Assembly: GCA_028583405.1 (NCBI GenBank)
Contig: CM053253.1
Location: 8,018,219 to 8,082,218, forward strand
Reading direction: 5' to 3'
DNA: 64,000 nt
From: Pogonophryne albipinna
Lineage: Eukaryota > Chordata > Actinopteri > Perciformes > Artedidraconidae
The notes under the pieces were generated by a model that saw only the letters and a list, made by a program, of their open reading frames with translations, made no database searches and was not told the DNA's origin. Shown here piece after piece: positions 44,401 through 56,377 of this stretch (positions are counted from its first letter, which is position 1; every line of letters begins with the position of its first letter). The position numbers and the translations under genes were made by a program.

Positions 44401-45772
44401 GGTCACCTTTAGCTCTCTGAAGAGATGGGTGATGTCATTTGTGTACTTAATTATAATTAAGTACTTACAGTATGCAGAATTCTGAGTATTCTCTGAATCG
44501 GGTGCCTTTTGGGTCTTTATGTCTTTGAAAAATTAAACCAAAATGTTTGGTCAACATCTGGTAGTGGACTACTTACATGTTCCCACCTCAGGCACAACAT
44601 ATAAATAATTACGAGGAATTTCCTTGAAAAAATTTAACATGGTTGAAGTTTTTGACAAAAAGTAGCCATGAGACCTTGTTTAGCTAAGATATGGCACCAC
44701 ATGGAAGTCAAGGACAATACAAAATTGTAATATTTTGCAAAACTATTGTTTATTTTGTAATAAACAATTATTTACTATTATTAATTCATACAACAGAGTT
44801 GAAATGTTGAGTTTGTCAATCTTAATCTGAAAATACAAAAACTGAAATATTGGTAAGAGCAGAAACTGACACTTTTGTGATGTAATTCCCTCAATGCAGA
44901 TCACACATGGACTGATCCATTATTTTAATAGGAGGGTAAATGGTATGGCGTGACGGGGTTGAAACAAACTGAGGGACAATATTGCAATTTCATAGATAAT
45001 TCAAGTATTTTTTCAGAATTTCTTTTTGATCAGTCAAAGTTGACAAGCATATGATTATATTAGCAGCAACATTTTGGGATAATTGGCCATTTTGATTTGT
45101 TTAATATTAAATTAATATGTAATAATGCTTAGTGAGGACATGCAAATATGTCTGTCTAATACTAAGACAACACATTTTTTAAAAACAAAATATATATATT
45201 TAGTTTTACATTCTAATGCAAAACAACCTGTTCCATTAATTCATTGCTTTAAAATAAACGTTGTAGTTTCCTTTCATTTAAAAGTATTGAAGTAAGCTTG
45301 GGGGACTCAAAGGGCACCCGATTGTTTGTCTGAACACCTTGTTTCTCTTGTGCATTAAGAACACTTGTGTTAGGGCATGAATTAACAATAAATAGGTTAT
45401 ATACAGTATAAAATACCACGTACAGTCCGCCCTCCCATGCCACCCTGGCATGACCTCTTGCCCCCCCTTTGCCCCCCCTTTGCCCCCCCATGTAAAATGT
45501 TCTAGAACCGCCACTGGAAGGATATCATAAAGCCTTAATGCAATCGAATGTAAAACAAAAAAGTTATGATTGATGAAAGTAGTAAATCGGTCAGATTTGA
45601 CCTGAAGACAACAGGAGGGTTAAACACCCCATTTAGTATGATTAACACTTAAACACATCAGCCCGCCACATTCGTTTGACTAAAGTCAGAAATCAACGAT
45701 CTGTTAATCCTAAATATAGTATATTTCTTCGAGTGATGAATGCACTTAAAGACGATGTTGCGTACCTGCCAT
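41460..45772 (-). CDS. Uncharacterised Gly/Ala/Ser-rich small protein, copy 1 (intact, 163 aa)
   Basis: I do not recognise the family. Coding exons: 45766-45772 (ATGGCAG, end of the 28-nt exon 45766-45793) and 41460-41944, joined in phase 1 to start M-A-V-V-K and end in TAG. The protein is 163 aa, with no signal peptide, transmembrane helix or cysteine framework. The C-terminal half alternates small/hydrophobic and polar residues (ASASAGPLKATVGLSVDTGV, then KLLGCGFSVG), suggesting beta strands, and ends in a hydrophobic LELNLW. A non-coding exon ends at 46043 with donor GTAAGT. The 3.8-kb intron 2 is filled with transposons. An AATAAA lies at 41149-41154. Three further coding copies lie at 50, 56 and 59 kb. 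The promoter holds an IRF-like motif, so an interferon-responsive role is inferred; function is unknown. Confidence 0.75.
42146..45640. mobile_element. Nested transposon block in intron of copy 1
   Basis: Comparison with the homologous introns of the other copies shows collinearity breaking near 42146 and resuming near 45675. The outer ends look like an inverted pair: CCTCCTATTGTCTTCGTTTT at 42150, and GAAGACAACAGGAGGGTTA near 45606. Inside are a tyrosine-recombinase retroelement remnant, and an element whose right end (TTCTAGAACCGCCACTG, ending about 45518) and 'tgccccccctttg' subterminal repeats look hAT-like. Confidence 0.5.
42433..43390 (-). mobile_element. DIRS-like (tyrosine recombinase) retroelement remnant
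   Basis: On the minus strand 43048-43272 reads IKAHSTRGFSSSTALHGGMT then VEDICTAASWSSPFIRLYLRDV. H-S-T-R is the HxxR box of tyrosine recombinases, followed at the usual distance by Tyr. The order and VEDIC/AASW blocks are typical of fish DIRS elements. Inverted 15-bp repeats (TGCAGCCCTCTAAGG at 42433-42447 and its complement at 42622-42636) and a repeated CCCTCTAAGGCTATCGC fit DIRS-type termini. Frameshifts and missing RT make it dead. Confidence 0.7.
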
Positions 45773-46042
45773 CCTCACGGTTTATTATTCTCTCTGAAAA
45801 AGAAAGAGGAAATTAGATTAGAGATAGTGTTTCTTTGTGGGAACCACCTCAACTGGAAACATACGTTAGTAATGGAAATTAAAATATTATATTCGGTGAA
45901 CAAATGTAGTATTCAGTTCTGAATTAGATTGAACAGCAAACGTATAAATCACAAATTGGTTTATATCATGAGCTATAAATCCTAACATAAAGCATGTGTA
46001 CATGTTGTTTGCATAATAAACTTTACTAAATAGATAACTTAC

Positions 46043-46146
46043 CCGAAGGAGTCTGCTCGATGTGAAGGAGCTCTGTGTCAACGAGTGAGCAGTGAACTGA
46101 GAGCATGAAAGTAATGTCTTTATAAAGAGCTCAAAATGAAAGTGAG
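46043..46146 (-). promoter_or_regulatory. Promoter and non-coding exon 1 of copy 1
   Basis: Read on the minus strand: an IRF-like motif at 46133-46146 (plus-strand AAAATGAAAGTGAG, matching AANNGAAA), then a TATA box TTTATAA at about 46118-46127. About 60-70 bases of non-coding exon end at 46043 with CGG|GTAAGT. The same arrangement is repeated at 51148-51254. TATA plus an adjacent IRF element is typical of fish interferon-stimulated genes. The spacing is seen in the sequence; the regulation is inferred. Confidence 0.6.
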
Positions 46147-47003
46147 TGGACATTAGGTGGGTGGGGTCATAATTCCTCCACTATCCGAAACACAGATATA
46201 AAAAATATTGAAAAAGATAAGTTCATAAAAACAGATAGCAAACAGCCATAGTATGATTCCTGAAAACACAATGTAGGGTCTTTTGTTTAAAGCAATGTAG
46301 CCCAACTCACCTTCCTATATTTAGTTTTTGCCTATGATCAAATGAGTCTATCTCCTCCGTGAGCAACAGAAAGCAAAAGAGAAAAAAACAGCTTTAGGGA
46401 ACATTTGTATGATCTTCTAAACGGGTGGATTTATGTGTTCAATGGTCAATTATTTGCTAAATAAAGACACACAAAATGTATTGTAAAACAAATCAAGCTA
46501 TTTATATAGTTAATATATTTATATTTACCACCCATGATGGTCATCATTTTCTCCTGAAGGAAAAGCTGAACAACCTTTTCTAGTGCATTATAGAGAACAT
46601 TGACTTTCATATATTCACTTTGATTTGATTAATTTTTGTAATTATCTTTCAAATTCAAGACATGTATAGGGAAAGTTGAATGTTAACGTTGCATGATGTT
46701 GACTATAACACATGACCTTTAACCTTTGATATTATCCCTAACACTACATTCGAACACATTTGCTTCCTAATGTTGGACAGTACTCTAAAGTAAATACATT
46801 CAAGGGAACCTGTTATGATGTTTGGGCTTTCCCTTTCCTGTAGTGTGTTGTATAGGTTTTTGAGTATGTCAATGTTCTGCAAAGGCTAAAATCCTAAAGT
46901 CCCCCCCTGCACTTGTAGATGCTCTAGAGCCCGGCGGTGCTGCAGCTCCAAGGCAGATACACGTTCAACAACAAACTATACCCTATCTTGCCAAACCACC
47001 AGA

Positions 47004-47059
47004 CCAGACCCATCCTGTCACACAGATAACATGTTATCCGTGTGACAGGATGGGTCTGG
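47004..47059. repeat. Near-perfect 56-bp palindrome
   Basis: Two 28-bp arms (starting CCAGACCCATCCTGTCACAC) abut with no spacer and differ at one base pair. On paper this folds into a cruciform or RNA hairpin of 28 pairs. No element of known type surrounds it. Confidence 0.85.
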
Positions 47060-47622
47060 TTTTCCCCATGTCATATATATATTATGTGTGCCCCAAAGAC
47101 ACACTATGAAATGTATTATCATTGATTAAAACTCTCTGTAATAGACCAATCTATCACCCAAACAGAAACACATGGACATAGGTTAGTATATTAAAAGTTT
47201 TGCAAAAGAAGAAAATAATCTATGTTAGTAAAGCAAGAAGATGTTTTCCTTCATAAGAATTTATTTTATTTCGAGAGCATAACACTTTTATTTTTTTAAA
47301 TTGGACATACTGTAACTGTAAGCTGTAACTATAAGTCATAGCTTTTTGGAGTAAAAACGACATTTGACTGAGAACTATTGAAAAAGACAGAGTGATTTGT
47401 TATTTACGTATGAAGGAAAGTTAATGTTTCAAACTCCACAAAGTCACAGGAAAACAAGTTCTTTAATTTAAAAATCTCCAGATTGATAGACTTATTAATT
47501 TTATGTTTCCAATGAAATGCAATGTTCTTTGTTTGACTAAAGTCAGAAATCAACTAACTGTTAATCCTAAATATAGTGTATTTCTTCGAGTGATGAATGC
47601 ACTTAAAGACGATGTTGCCTAC

Positions 47623-47870
47623 CTAGCATCCTCACGGTTTATTATTCTCTCTGAAAAAGAAAGAGGAAATGTTGGCTGCAGATTAGAGATAGTGTTTCTT
47701 TGTGGGAACCACCTCAACAGGAAACATAATGGTAGCAATGGTAATAAAAAGATATGTTATATTATGTAAACATTATTATTATTCTGCACACAATAAACAG
47801 CAAAAGTATAAATGAGTGTAAGTGAGAAGTGAAAGTATGAACCCACCCACTCTCAGAATGAAACTGAAAG
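47623..47870 (-). pseudogene. Orphan promoter and start exon of the small-protein family (copy 1b)
   Basis: A 28-nt start exon (47623-47650) is conserved with acceptor CTTTTTCAG and donor GTAGGC. Its coding bases are ATGCTAG, so residue 2 is Leu instead of Ala. Intron sequence homologous to the intact copies extends down to about 47335 and then stops. No coding exon 3 follows before the next copy. Upstream are a TATAAAT-type box (47808-47815) and an ISRE core at 47860-47869. The non-coding exon 1 seen in the intact copies is missing. Probably a truncated duplicate. Confidence 0.65.
47860..47869. promoter_or_regulatory. Exact ISRE core GAAACTGAAA
   Basis: GAAACTGAAAG matches the interferon-stimulated response element core GAAANNGAAA exactly. 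A related GAAGTGAAAGT lies nearby at about 47826. The site is upstream of the orphan start exon, at a position corresponding to the IRF-like motif in the intact copies, and closer to consensus than theirs. Confidence 0.6.
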
Positions 47871-47974
47871 TGGGTGGGGTCCCTACTTTGGGGGATTTCC
47901 ACCAATATCCTAGTAATGTTAAACGAAGACAGATGCTGTTAAAAACAACTTTTATTAATGTTTTTTCCAACTGT

Positions 47975-49890
47975 AAAGTAGCAAGTGATTAAATTGGGAC
48001 AGTAGACCATGCCTTTTAAATAAAACCTAAATTATAGGTTTTCTCATCTTCTAAAAAGGTGAATTTACGTGTTGGATGGTAAACTTTCCTCCACAGAGAC
48101 ACACCGATGTAAAACAAATTCAACTTTTGATATATTTAAAAAGAAAGCCACCCAAGATGGTCATGACTTTCAGAAAGTGGAGTATGACTAAAAAGCAATG
48201 ATTTTAATGTATTGAATGTGTTTTTAAATGAATATTTCTTCATAATAATCTTTATAATGTTAGACATATGGAAAAGTGTAATTTTTGAAGTGTATTTTAG
48301 ACATTTTAAGGCTCCTTATATAAATAAACTTGCCTTGCCTTACTTTAAAAATGCTTATCTGATCAATTTGACATTTGGTCAGTACCTTCTTAAGACCCTG
48401 AGGATCAATAGTGTTCTGACTGCCCTCCGGTGTTCACACCTGTGGAGCACATTTAGATAACATAAGATTTACTTTATTGATCCCAATTTAGGAATCTTCA
48501 GAATCATCATTATAGGGACCTGTTTAAAATCTTTCCTGTGAAACCAAAGACGGTCAGTTGGACAGCTGCAGTCTGCTGCAGACAACAACATGTTAGTCAA
48601 GAACCAAATCACTTTGGAAAATTGTATAAATGATGGCAAGAGTTTTAAATGTTCAAATCATCCTGAGGACGACATGAATGTGATTTCAAATTCATGGAAA
48701 TCCTTTTTCAAAAACTAAAAAGACATTTCAGCTAGTTCTGTTTCAAACGTTGTATGGCACAGTTGACCTTTCTGTATCTTGTTATTTCTTTAAATAACAC
48801 AAATCAATAATCTCCCTAAAGTATAATCGTAATTCAGTCAGACAACTCATGTGTTTCTTTAACATGTTTATTAGAAGCAGCATATAGTTGAGTTGACTAG
48901 GCTCGGCCCTCATCACTCCACAGATATACATAGCACGATGAGTGATGATTAAATAACTAACCCCCCGAGTCTACAGGTGGAAGCTGGGTGGAAGCTGGGG
49001 TGGTGGTGGGGCAGGCAAGCAGCAGCGACGTGGAAGTAGCTGCAGCAATAGCAGCAGCAAGCAATGCATAGAGAGATATCTGGCAGGTTAAATAGAGCGG
49101 CATATTAAGGAGACTCTGTTTGGTTGGTTGTAGAGTGGCAATGTATGAATGCAGCATAAGTGCTCGAGTTGACTGCCTGAACTAGCTCGCAGGCTTCGCC
49201 CCATAAATGAAACTCTGTATAGTTTTATGCTGAAAGGGGTTGTTTGAGGTGTTCAATTATAACGCATTATCTGGACGAGCCTATGCATGAAGTGCAGTAC
49301 CATGTTCACCCTGTTGCTTTTGCCTGCAACATTTCATAATTTGTTCTAAACACAAAGGTAATCTGATGGAAATGTCAGCTCAGTTTTGCAGAAATGTGTT
49401 CCTTAACTGTAGTGTAGACTTCTTAAAATTACATTTATTCAAAACATAAAACCACTGAGATTCAAGTAGTGAAATGAATCATAAAAAACACTGCTTACAT
49501 GAATACAAAGCTGTGCACTGTTTTTTTGTATTTAGTCTGCAGCATACAGTATACTACACATACACTTACTATTTCCAGATGATGACGACAAAGTTACAAA
49601 TTGTTTTTATAGAAAAAAGTGATGGCTGAAATATGTTAATAAATACATAACATTTCCCTGACTTACTTTTTGTCTCATTGAGCAAAGTATTCCCTTAAAT
49701 AGAAGTATTGTTTTACAATAGCATTATAGCTTTATTGATTTATACAACTATATAGTGGTTATTGTGCAAAAATGCAACTGTTTTATTAACATTTTTGTGT
49801 CGAGGATCAACATTAGATTGTATCCGCAAGCTGCAGGATGTTTTGCAAAACACAACAGGAAATAAGGAGCAAAAAACATGGCTTGAGTGT
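47975..49890. other. Spacer between array copies
   Basis: No gene seen. The stretch at 47975-48080 is homologous to the right flank of the CACTA-like element at 63896-64000. Sequence from about 49290 to 49900 is homologous to 55520-56120 and 58230-58820, marking it as downstream flank shared by the array copies. A LINE-tail-like 'agatttactttattgatccc' occurs near 48463. Confidence 0.5.
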
Positions 49891-50042
49891 CATGAGTTTA
49901 TTTTCAACAAACCAAGATGAAGTCGATTGGAAGGCATAACTTGATGTTGAAGGCAGGACAAGGAACAATCATTTTGCACTGTATTTTCAGTTCATTATCT
50001 ATAATCTCACTATTATTTCACTCATAAACTCCTCAACGCATT

Positions 50043-50867
50043 CTACCATAAATTCAATTCAAACCCAATGCCGCCCATATAAAGGCCCATTTTACGGCCC
50101 AAGGAGAAGCCTGTTCCCAGAAACTTTACCTGTACACCATCAACACCAACATCAAGACCGGTGTCTAGTGACAGACCGAGTTTAGCTTTCACAGGACCGG
50201 CAGAGGCTGAAACACTGACCAGTTCTGCTTTGACGAAGACACCAGCTCCCTTTTCAGACCACACCGCTCCGGTGCCGATATTGGGCCCTTTGACCTCAGC
50301 TCCAACATTGCCATTTTTAACTCGTACATGACCCAATCCTGCAGATAGTGTCCCACCAGATTCATCCTCAAGTTCCCAAGGGCAGATATCTACATAGGCA
50401 CCTCTTGCAAAATTGTCCTGGGTCACAACTGCATGCAAAAAGAGACATGCATTTAATATTTTGTTTATTATACATGAAACACATATTCCAATAATTTCAG
50501 ATGCTCTTTATGCTCTTAGTGTTACAACATTTTTACAAATATGAAACACGTTACTCCTGAAATGTCATTGTAACCAACAGCTTTTTGGAGTAAAAACTAC
50601 ATTTGATTGACAACTATTTCAATGACACAATGATTCGTTATTTACGTATGAAGGCAAGTTAATCTTTTAAACTCCACAAAGTCACAGGAAAACAAGTTCT
50701 TTAATTTAAAAATCTCCAGATTGATAGACTTATTAATCTTATGTCTCCAATGAAATGCAATGTTCTTTGTTTGACTAAAGTCAGAAATCAACTAACTGTT
50801 AATCCTAAATATAGTATATTTCTTCGAGTGAAGAATGCACTTAAAAACGATGTTGCGTACCTGCCAT
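50043..50867 (-). CDS. Uncharacterised Gly/Ala/Ser-rich small protein, copy 2 (intact, 130 aa)
   Basis: Coding exons 50861-50867 (ATGGCAG, within the 28-nt exon 50861-50888) and 50043-50428 join in phase 1 to start M-A-V-V-T-Q. Acceptors are CTTTTTCAG and TTTTGCATGCAG; the donor is GTACGC. The protein is about 33 residues shorter than copy 1, mostly in its N-terminal half. It keeps the C-terminal block SVSASAGPVKAKLGLSLDTG, a KFLGTGFSLGRKMG stretch, and the same FELNLW end. This is the most compact intact member, about 1.3 kb from TATA box to the AATAAA at 49897-49902. No known domain is recognised. Divergent N-terminus against a constrained C-terminus suggests two functional parts, which is inference. 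Confidence 0.78.
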
Positions 50868-51147
50868 CCTCACGGTTTATTACTCTCTCTGAAAAAGAAA
50901 GAGGAAATGTTGGCTGCAGATTAGAGATCGGGTTTCTCTGTGGGAACCACCTCAACTGGAAACATAATGGTAGCAATGGAAATTAAAATATTATATTAGG
51001 TGAACCAATGTAGTATTCAGTTCTGAATTAGATGCAAACAGCAAACGTATAAATCACAAATTGGTTTATATCATGAGCTATAAATCCTAACATAAAGCAT
51101 GTATACATGTTGTTTGCATAATAAACTTTACTAAATAGATAACTTAC

Positions 51148-51254
51148 CCGAAGGAGTCTGCTCGATGTGAAGGAGCTCTGTGTCAACGAGTGAGCAAGAA
51201 GTGAACTGAGAGCATGAAACTAATGTCTTTATAAAGAGCTCAAAATGAAAGTGA
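51148..51254 (-). promoter_or_regulatory. Promoter and non-coding exon 1 of copy 2
   Basis: The exon ends at 51148 with CGG|GTAAGT and starts near 51220. The TATA box lies at about 51229-51236, with the IRF-like AAAATGAAAGTGAG directly beyond (51242-51255). The block is nearly identical to that of copy 1 over more than 150 bp, including upstream sequence. The promoter therefore duplicated with the gene and has been retained. Confidence 0.6.
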
Positions 51255-51429
51255 GTGGACATTAGGTGGGTGGGGTCATAATTCCTCCACCATCCGAAAC
51301 ACAGATATAAAAAATATTGAAAAAGATAAGTTCATAAAAACAGATAGCAAACAGCCATAGTATGATTCCTGAAAACACAATGTAGGGTCTTTTTTTTAAA
51401 GCAATATAACCCAACTGACCTTCCTATAT

Positions 51430-52335
51430 TCTCCGTGGCGGTGGGCCCGTTCTCATCACCTACCCTGCGGCCTGCCCCAGGGTTCTGTTTTAGCCCCCCT
51501 TCTTTTTTCCCTGTACATGCTCCCATTGGGCCGCTTAATTCGCCAATTTGAGGGTGTCTCGTATCATTGTTATGCAGATGATATCCAGATATGTTTCTCT
51601 TTCAAACCCGTCAAAATGGAAAATGTAAACACCCTCATCACATGTCTGTCTGCAATTGAGGGGTGGATGTCAAGCAACTTCCTATAGCTCATTGCATCGA
51701 AAACGGAAGTCTTGATCTTAGCGGCTGATAACATCGCCTCTAAGGTAGCAAGCCACCTGGGTTCATTCAGTGGTAACATAAGGGCAAACATAAAAAACCT
51801 TGGTGTAACTTTCGATCAGTCTATGCTATAGACAAACACATCAAACTCCTGACCCGTACCTGTTTTTTCCATCTCAGAAACATTGCCAAGCTCAGGGGGG
51901 TTCTATCAAACGCAGAAATTGAGATGGCTATCCATGCCTTTATTTCATCCCGGCTTAATTACTGTAATGCTCTGTTTTCCTGCCTCAACAAAACATCAAT
52001 AAACCGGTTACAACAGGTCCAAAACGCTGCAGCCAGATTGCTCACTCGTTCCAAAAAAACATGCCACACCACTCCGATTCTTTCTGCCCTGCACTGGCTC
52101 CCTGTCCATCTCAGAACCCAATTTAAGGTCCTAGTTTTTACATATAGAGCTCTCCATGGCCAAGACCCAGCCTACATTAATGACCTGATCCACCCCAAGG
52201 CCTCCTAGGGTGCCCCGAACCAGGCTAAAGACCAAGGGTGACCGTGCCTTTGAGGCGGTGGCCTCAAGGCTTTGGAACAAACTCCCCCAGAAAATAAAAA
52301 CCTCTGCTATAATAATAAAAATAATAAAATTCAAT
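51430..52335 (+). pseudogene. LINE reverse transcriptase fragment
   Basis: Starts within the RT core (GGTTCTGTTTTAGCCCCCC encodes the VLAP block; CYADDIQIC follows after frame breaks). It continues with AIHAFISSRLNYCNALF, LQQVQNAAARLL and LHWLPVHLRTQFKVL. It ends in an AATAAT-type tail near 52320. Several stops and shifts show that it is dead. It lies just beyond the copy 2 promoter. Confidence 0.75.
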
Positions 52336-52866
52336 AACGTGCTTTAACCACTAGGTGTCCCTTTCTATCAGCTGTGCACCTTTATGGTGTAAATACAGCC
52401 TATCTACCAATTGGATCAAATATAAAAGAAAGCCGAATTAGTGTTGATACTGCAAGGAGACGTATTGTGTGAAAAGAAATGTAAGATGTTGTTTAATTGC
52501 TGATATATTTATGATCCACGTCACGTTTTCAGTTTTGGCGGCAGTTCTTCCTGTTTGTCTAGAAGTCTTCTCAGCAGGGCTCTATAAATAGATAACTACA
52601 GCAGATGTGTAATATTTAATGCAGCCGAACCGTGTACTACAATGCCGTTATGTGATGACTTTCAAAGAGAAAAGCAAGCACACTCGGAATAAAGTATTTT
52701 TATTTATTTTTTAAATGTTTTCGGATTTCACATCGCATAAATACCATATCCCAGCGTGCATTGCGGCTAAACCATCCAATCATCGAGCTGAGGATCTTGC
52801 CTACGTCTGTTTCCGGTATTGTTTATGACGGATGTATTTTGTTATACACACATTCCTTCACATTTA

Positions 52867-53347
52867 AAGTGGACCTATCATGCTATATTTGAATAATATA
52901 TTGTAGGGCCATACCTATATAAAACATGTCTGTGAAGTTTTCTTTTCAAAATACCAAACGGATCATGCATTTTAGCCATGCCTCATTTTGCTCTATTTTG
53001 CTCTCCTCCAGCCCTGTCTTTGCATGAGCTGCAGCTGACCACGCCCCCCTGGTCAGGAGGGGGGCGAGGCACGAGCGTCATGTTACCATGCTGTTACCAT
53101 GCTGTTACCATGCTGTTACCATGCCACGGCAACCTCTCATTCCCCTGATAGGTGGAGAGTTGGCCAATTTCAAATCTGTATCAGTCTGTATCAGATCCGT
53201 TGCAGCCCCGTTTTTAGAGATTTGGGTATGGAGGAAAAGAGAGAGGGTTGTGTTTTCTGACACTTGGTGAGTTCCCTGACACACCGGGGACACATATTCA
53301 TGTATAAAAGACGTACAAAAGTGCATTTTGCATGATAGGTCCCCTTT
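52867..53347. mobile_element. MITE with AAAGTGGACCTATCATGC ends
   Basis: Left end AAAGTGGACCTATCATGC and right end GCATGATAGGTCCCCTTT are inverted. A relative in the opposite orientation is split by the hAT at 6767. It carries a tandem ATGCTGTTACC block (about 53082-53125, four units). Non-coding. Confidence 0.65.
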
Positions 53348-53349
53348 AC

Positions 53350-54152
<803 letters not shown>

Positions 54153-54514
54153 GTTACGAGAACCTCTCCCTTTCTCGCGCTGTATGGTGCGTGCTCTGTG
54201 CCCCTCGAGAAACACAAACCTCTCACTTTCTCACGCTAAATGCGCCTCCCTTACTGGCTCAATTGTAAGGTGTCCTTGGGTGCTTTGAAAGGCGTCCCTA
54301 AATAGAATGAATTATTATTATTATTATTATCTGAAACGATAACTTTTACAACTTTTTCCAGTCACTTGCCCCATGCATTCAGCAGCAGCAGTTATAAATG
54401 TCATCATTTTGACAATAAAGAAATGCTACATAAACGTTATCATGCACATTTTATCTAACCATCTCCGTTTCTAACTTTCAATATATTTTAAAAGAGATCT
54501 CTCTCTCTCATCTG

Positions 54515-54600
54515 CGTGCGGGGGCGGGGCCTCACAGACACGCTGCATCTCTCTCTATCTCACAGACACGCTGCATCTCTCTCTATCTCACAGACATGCT
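54515..54600. repeat. Short tandem repeat of a ~33-bp unit
   Basis: The unit TCACAGACACGCTGCATCTC plus CTCTATC occurs about two and a half times, followed by GCAGCGCCGTGCAG. Non-coding. Confidence 0.6.
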
Positions 54601-54609
54601 GCAGCGCCG

Positions 54610-55455
54610 TGCAGTGTGCAGTGCGCACACAGTTCTGCCGGTAATGAATATTACATTTTGTGAGGAAACTTTCCCACCAATAATTCCAATAAGTATTCCA
54701 AAATGTATTCACTTCAGGTTTACGAAAGTAACTGTAATCAGATTACTCGTTTTTCAAATGTAACGCCAGCTGAATACACTTCCGTTACAACCCAACCCTG
54801 TGTATATCTCTCCAGACTGTCCACCAGCAGATGAAAAACACCCACCTCTCCGCCTCTTCCAAGGGAGGAGGGGACCGTGCGGCAGAGTTTAGGTTAACAT
54901 TTGTTTTCTTCTGACAGCCCAGCAGCAGGAGAGGTGGGGAGAGGGAGGCGGGGCTATTTCATCGTTATCAGAAAATGATCGTATAGATCGCTGCTAGATG
55001 AGGGCAGTGGGGGCTCTTCTTGGAGTCTGGCTTTTAAAAAAAAACCAAAGATCATTAGTGAACTTTGAGCCATCATTTATTTTGCAGGCAGCTCTCTGCC
55101 TCTCTCACGTTATTATGGCGCGCGCCGGAACCAACAATCAGTTTTTACCGTTATGAGTTCGGTTCAGAGGACAAAACACATACAACATTAATTAAACTCG
55201 ATATTTGTTCACTTGAATTTCACTTTGAATTCTTGGATATTCTCAATGGGTGAATAATCTTTTTTATTATTAATAATAATAAAATAATAAATTAAAAATT
55301 AAATAACACCGAAGCTTTCTCTGACCTTTGATTGTAGCCCTCATTCCACGAGGAGCTAATAAACAAAGTCAGAAGCTTATTCAGTGAGAATAAAACGTGT
55401 TGACCATAAAACCTTTTTGAAACAGGTTTATGGAAGGGCGTTTAAAATATACCTT
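54610..55455. other. Gene-free stretch before the tandem duplication
   Basis: Mixed low-complexity and repeat-like sequence with no supported exon. It ends at the left boundary of the 2.69 kb duplication. Confidence 0.4.
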
Positions 55456-56377
55456 ATACAGTCCTGACAGTTGTTGATAACTCAGATGAATGACTTCTGG
55501 GAAATGGAAGGCTTTACTTTAAGCCTGTAGTACCATGTTCACCCTGTTGCTTTTGCTTGCTCTAAACACAAAGGTAATCTGATGGAAATGTCAGCTCAGA
55601 TTTGCAGAAATGTGTTCCTTAACTGCAGTGTCAGACTTCTTAAAATTACATTTATTCAAAACATAAAACCACTGAGATTCAAGTAGTGAAATGAATCATA
55701 AAAAACACTGCTTACATGAATACAAAGCTGTGCACTGTTTTTTTTGTATTTAGTCTGCAGCATACAGTATACTACACATACACTTACTATTTCCAGATGA
55801 TGACATATGACAAAGTTACAAATTGTTTTTATAGAAAAAAGTGATGGCTGAAATATGTTAAAAAATACATAACATTTCCCTGACTTACTTTTTGTCTCAT
55901 TGAGCAAAGTATTCCCTTAAATATAAGTATTGTTTTACAATAACATTATAGCTTTATTGATTTATACAACCATATAGTGGTTATTGTGCAAAACTGCAAC
56001 AGTTTTATTAACATTTTTGTGTCGAGGATCAACATTAGATTGTATCCGCAAGCTGCAGGATGTTTTGTAAAACACAACAGGAAATAAGGAGCAAAAAACA
56101 TGGCTTGAGTGTCATGAGTTTATTTTCAACAAACCAAGATGAAGTGGATTGGAAGGCATAACATGGCAGGAAAAGGAACAATAATTTTGCACTGTATTTT
56201 CAGTTCATATAATCTCACTATTATTTCACTCTTTGTTATATTAAAGCAGTACACATCTTTTATTTAACAATGTTCCATCTGCAGTGAAGACATACAAGCA
56301 AGTCTTAATTATAATTGCGTCAAATAATTGGAACAGAGTGAACAATCAAAAAGAGATGCATTTGCCACAAACTTGTA

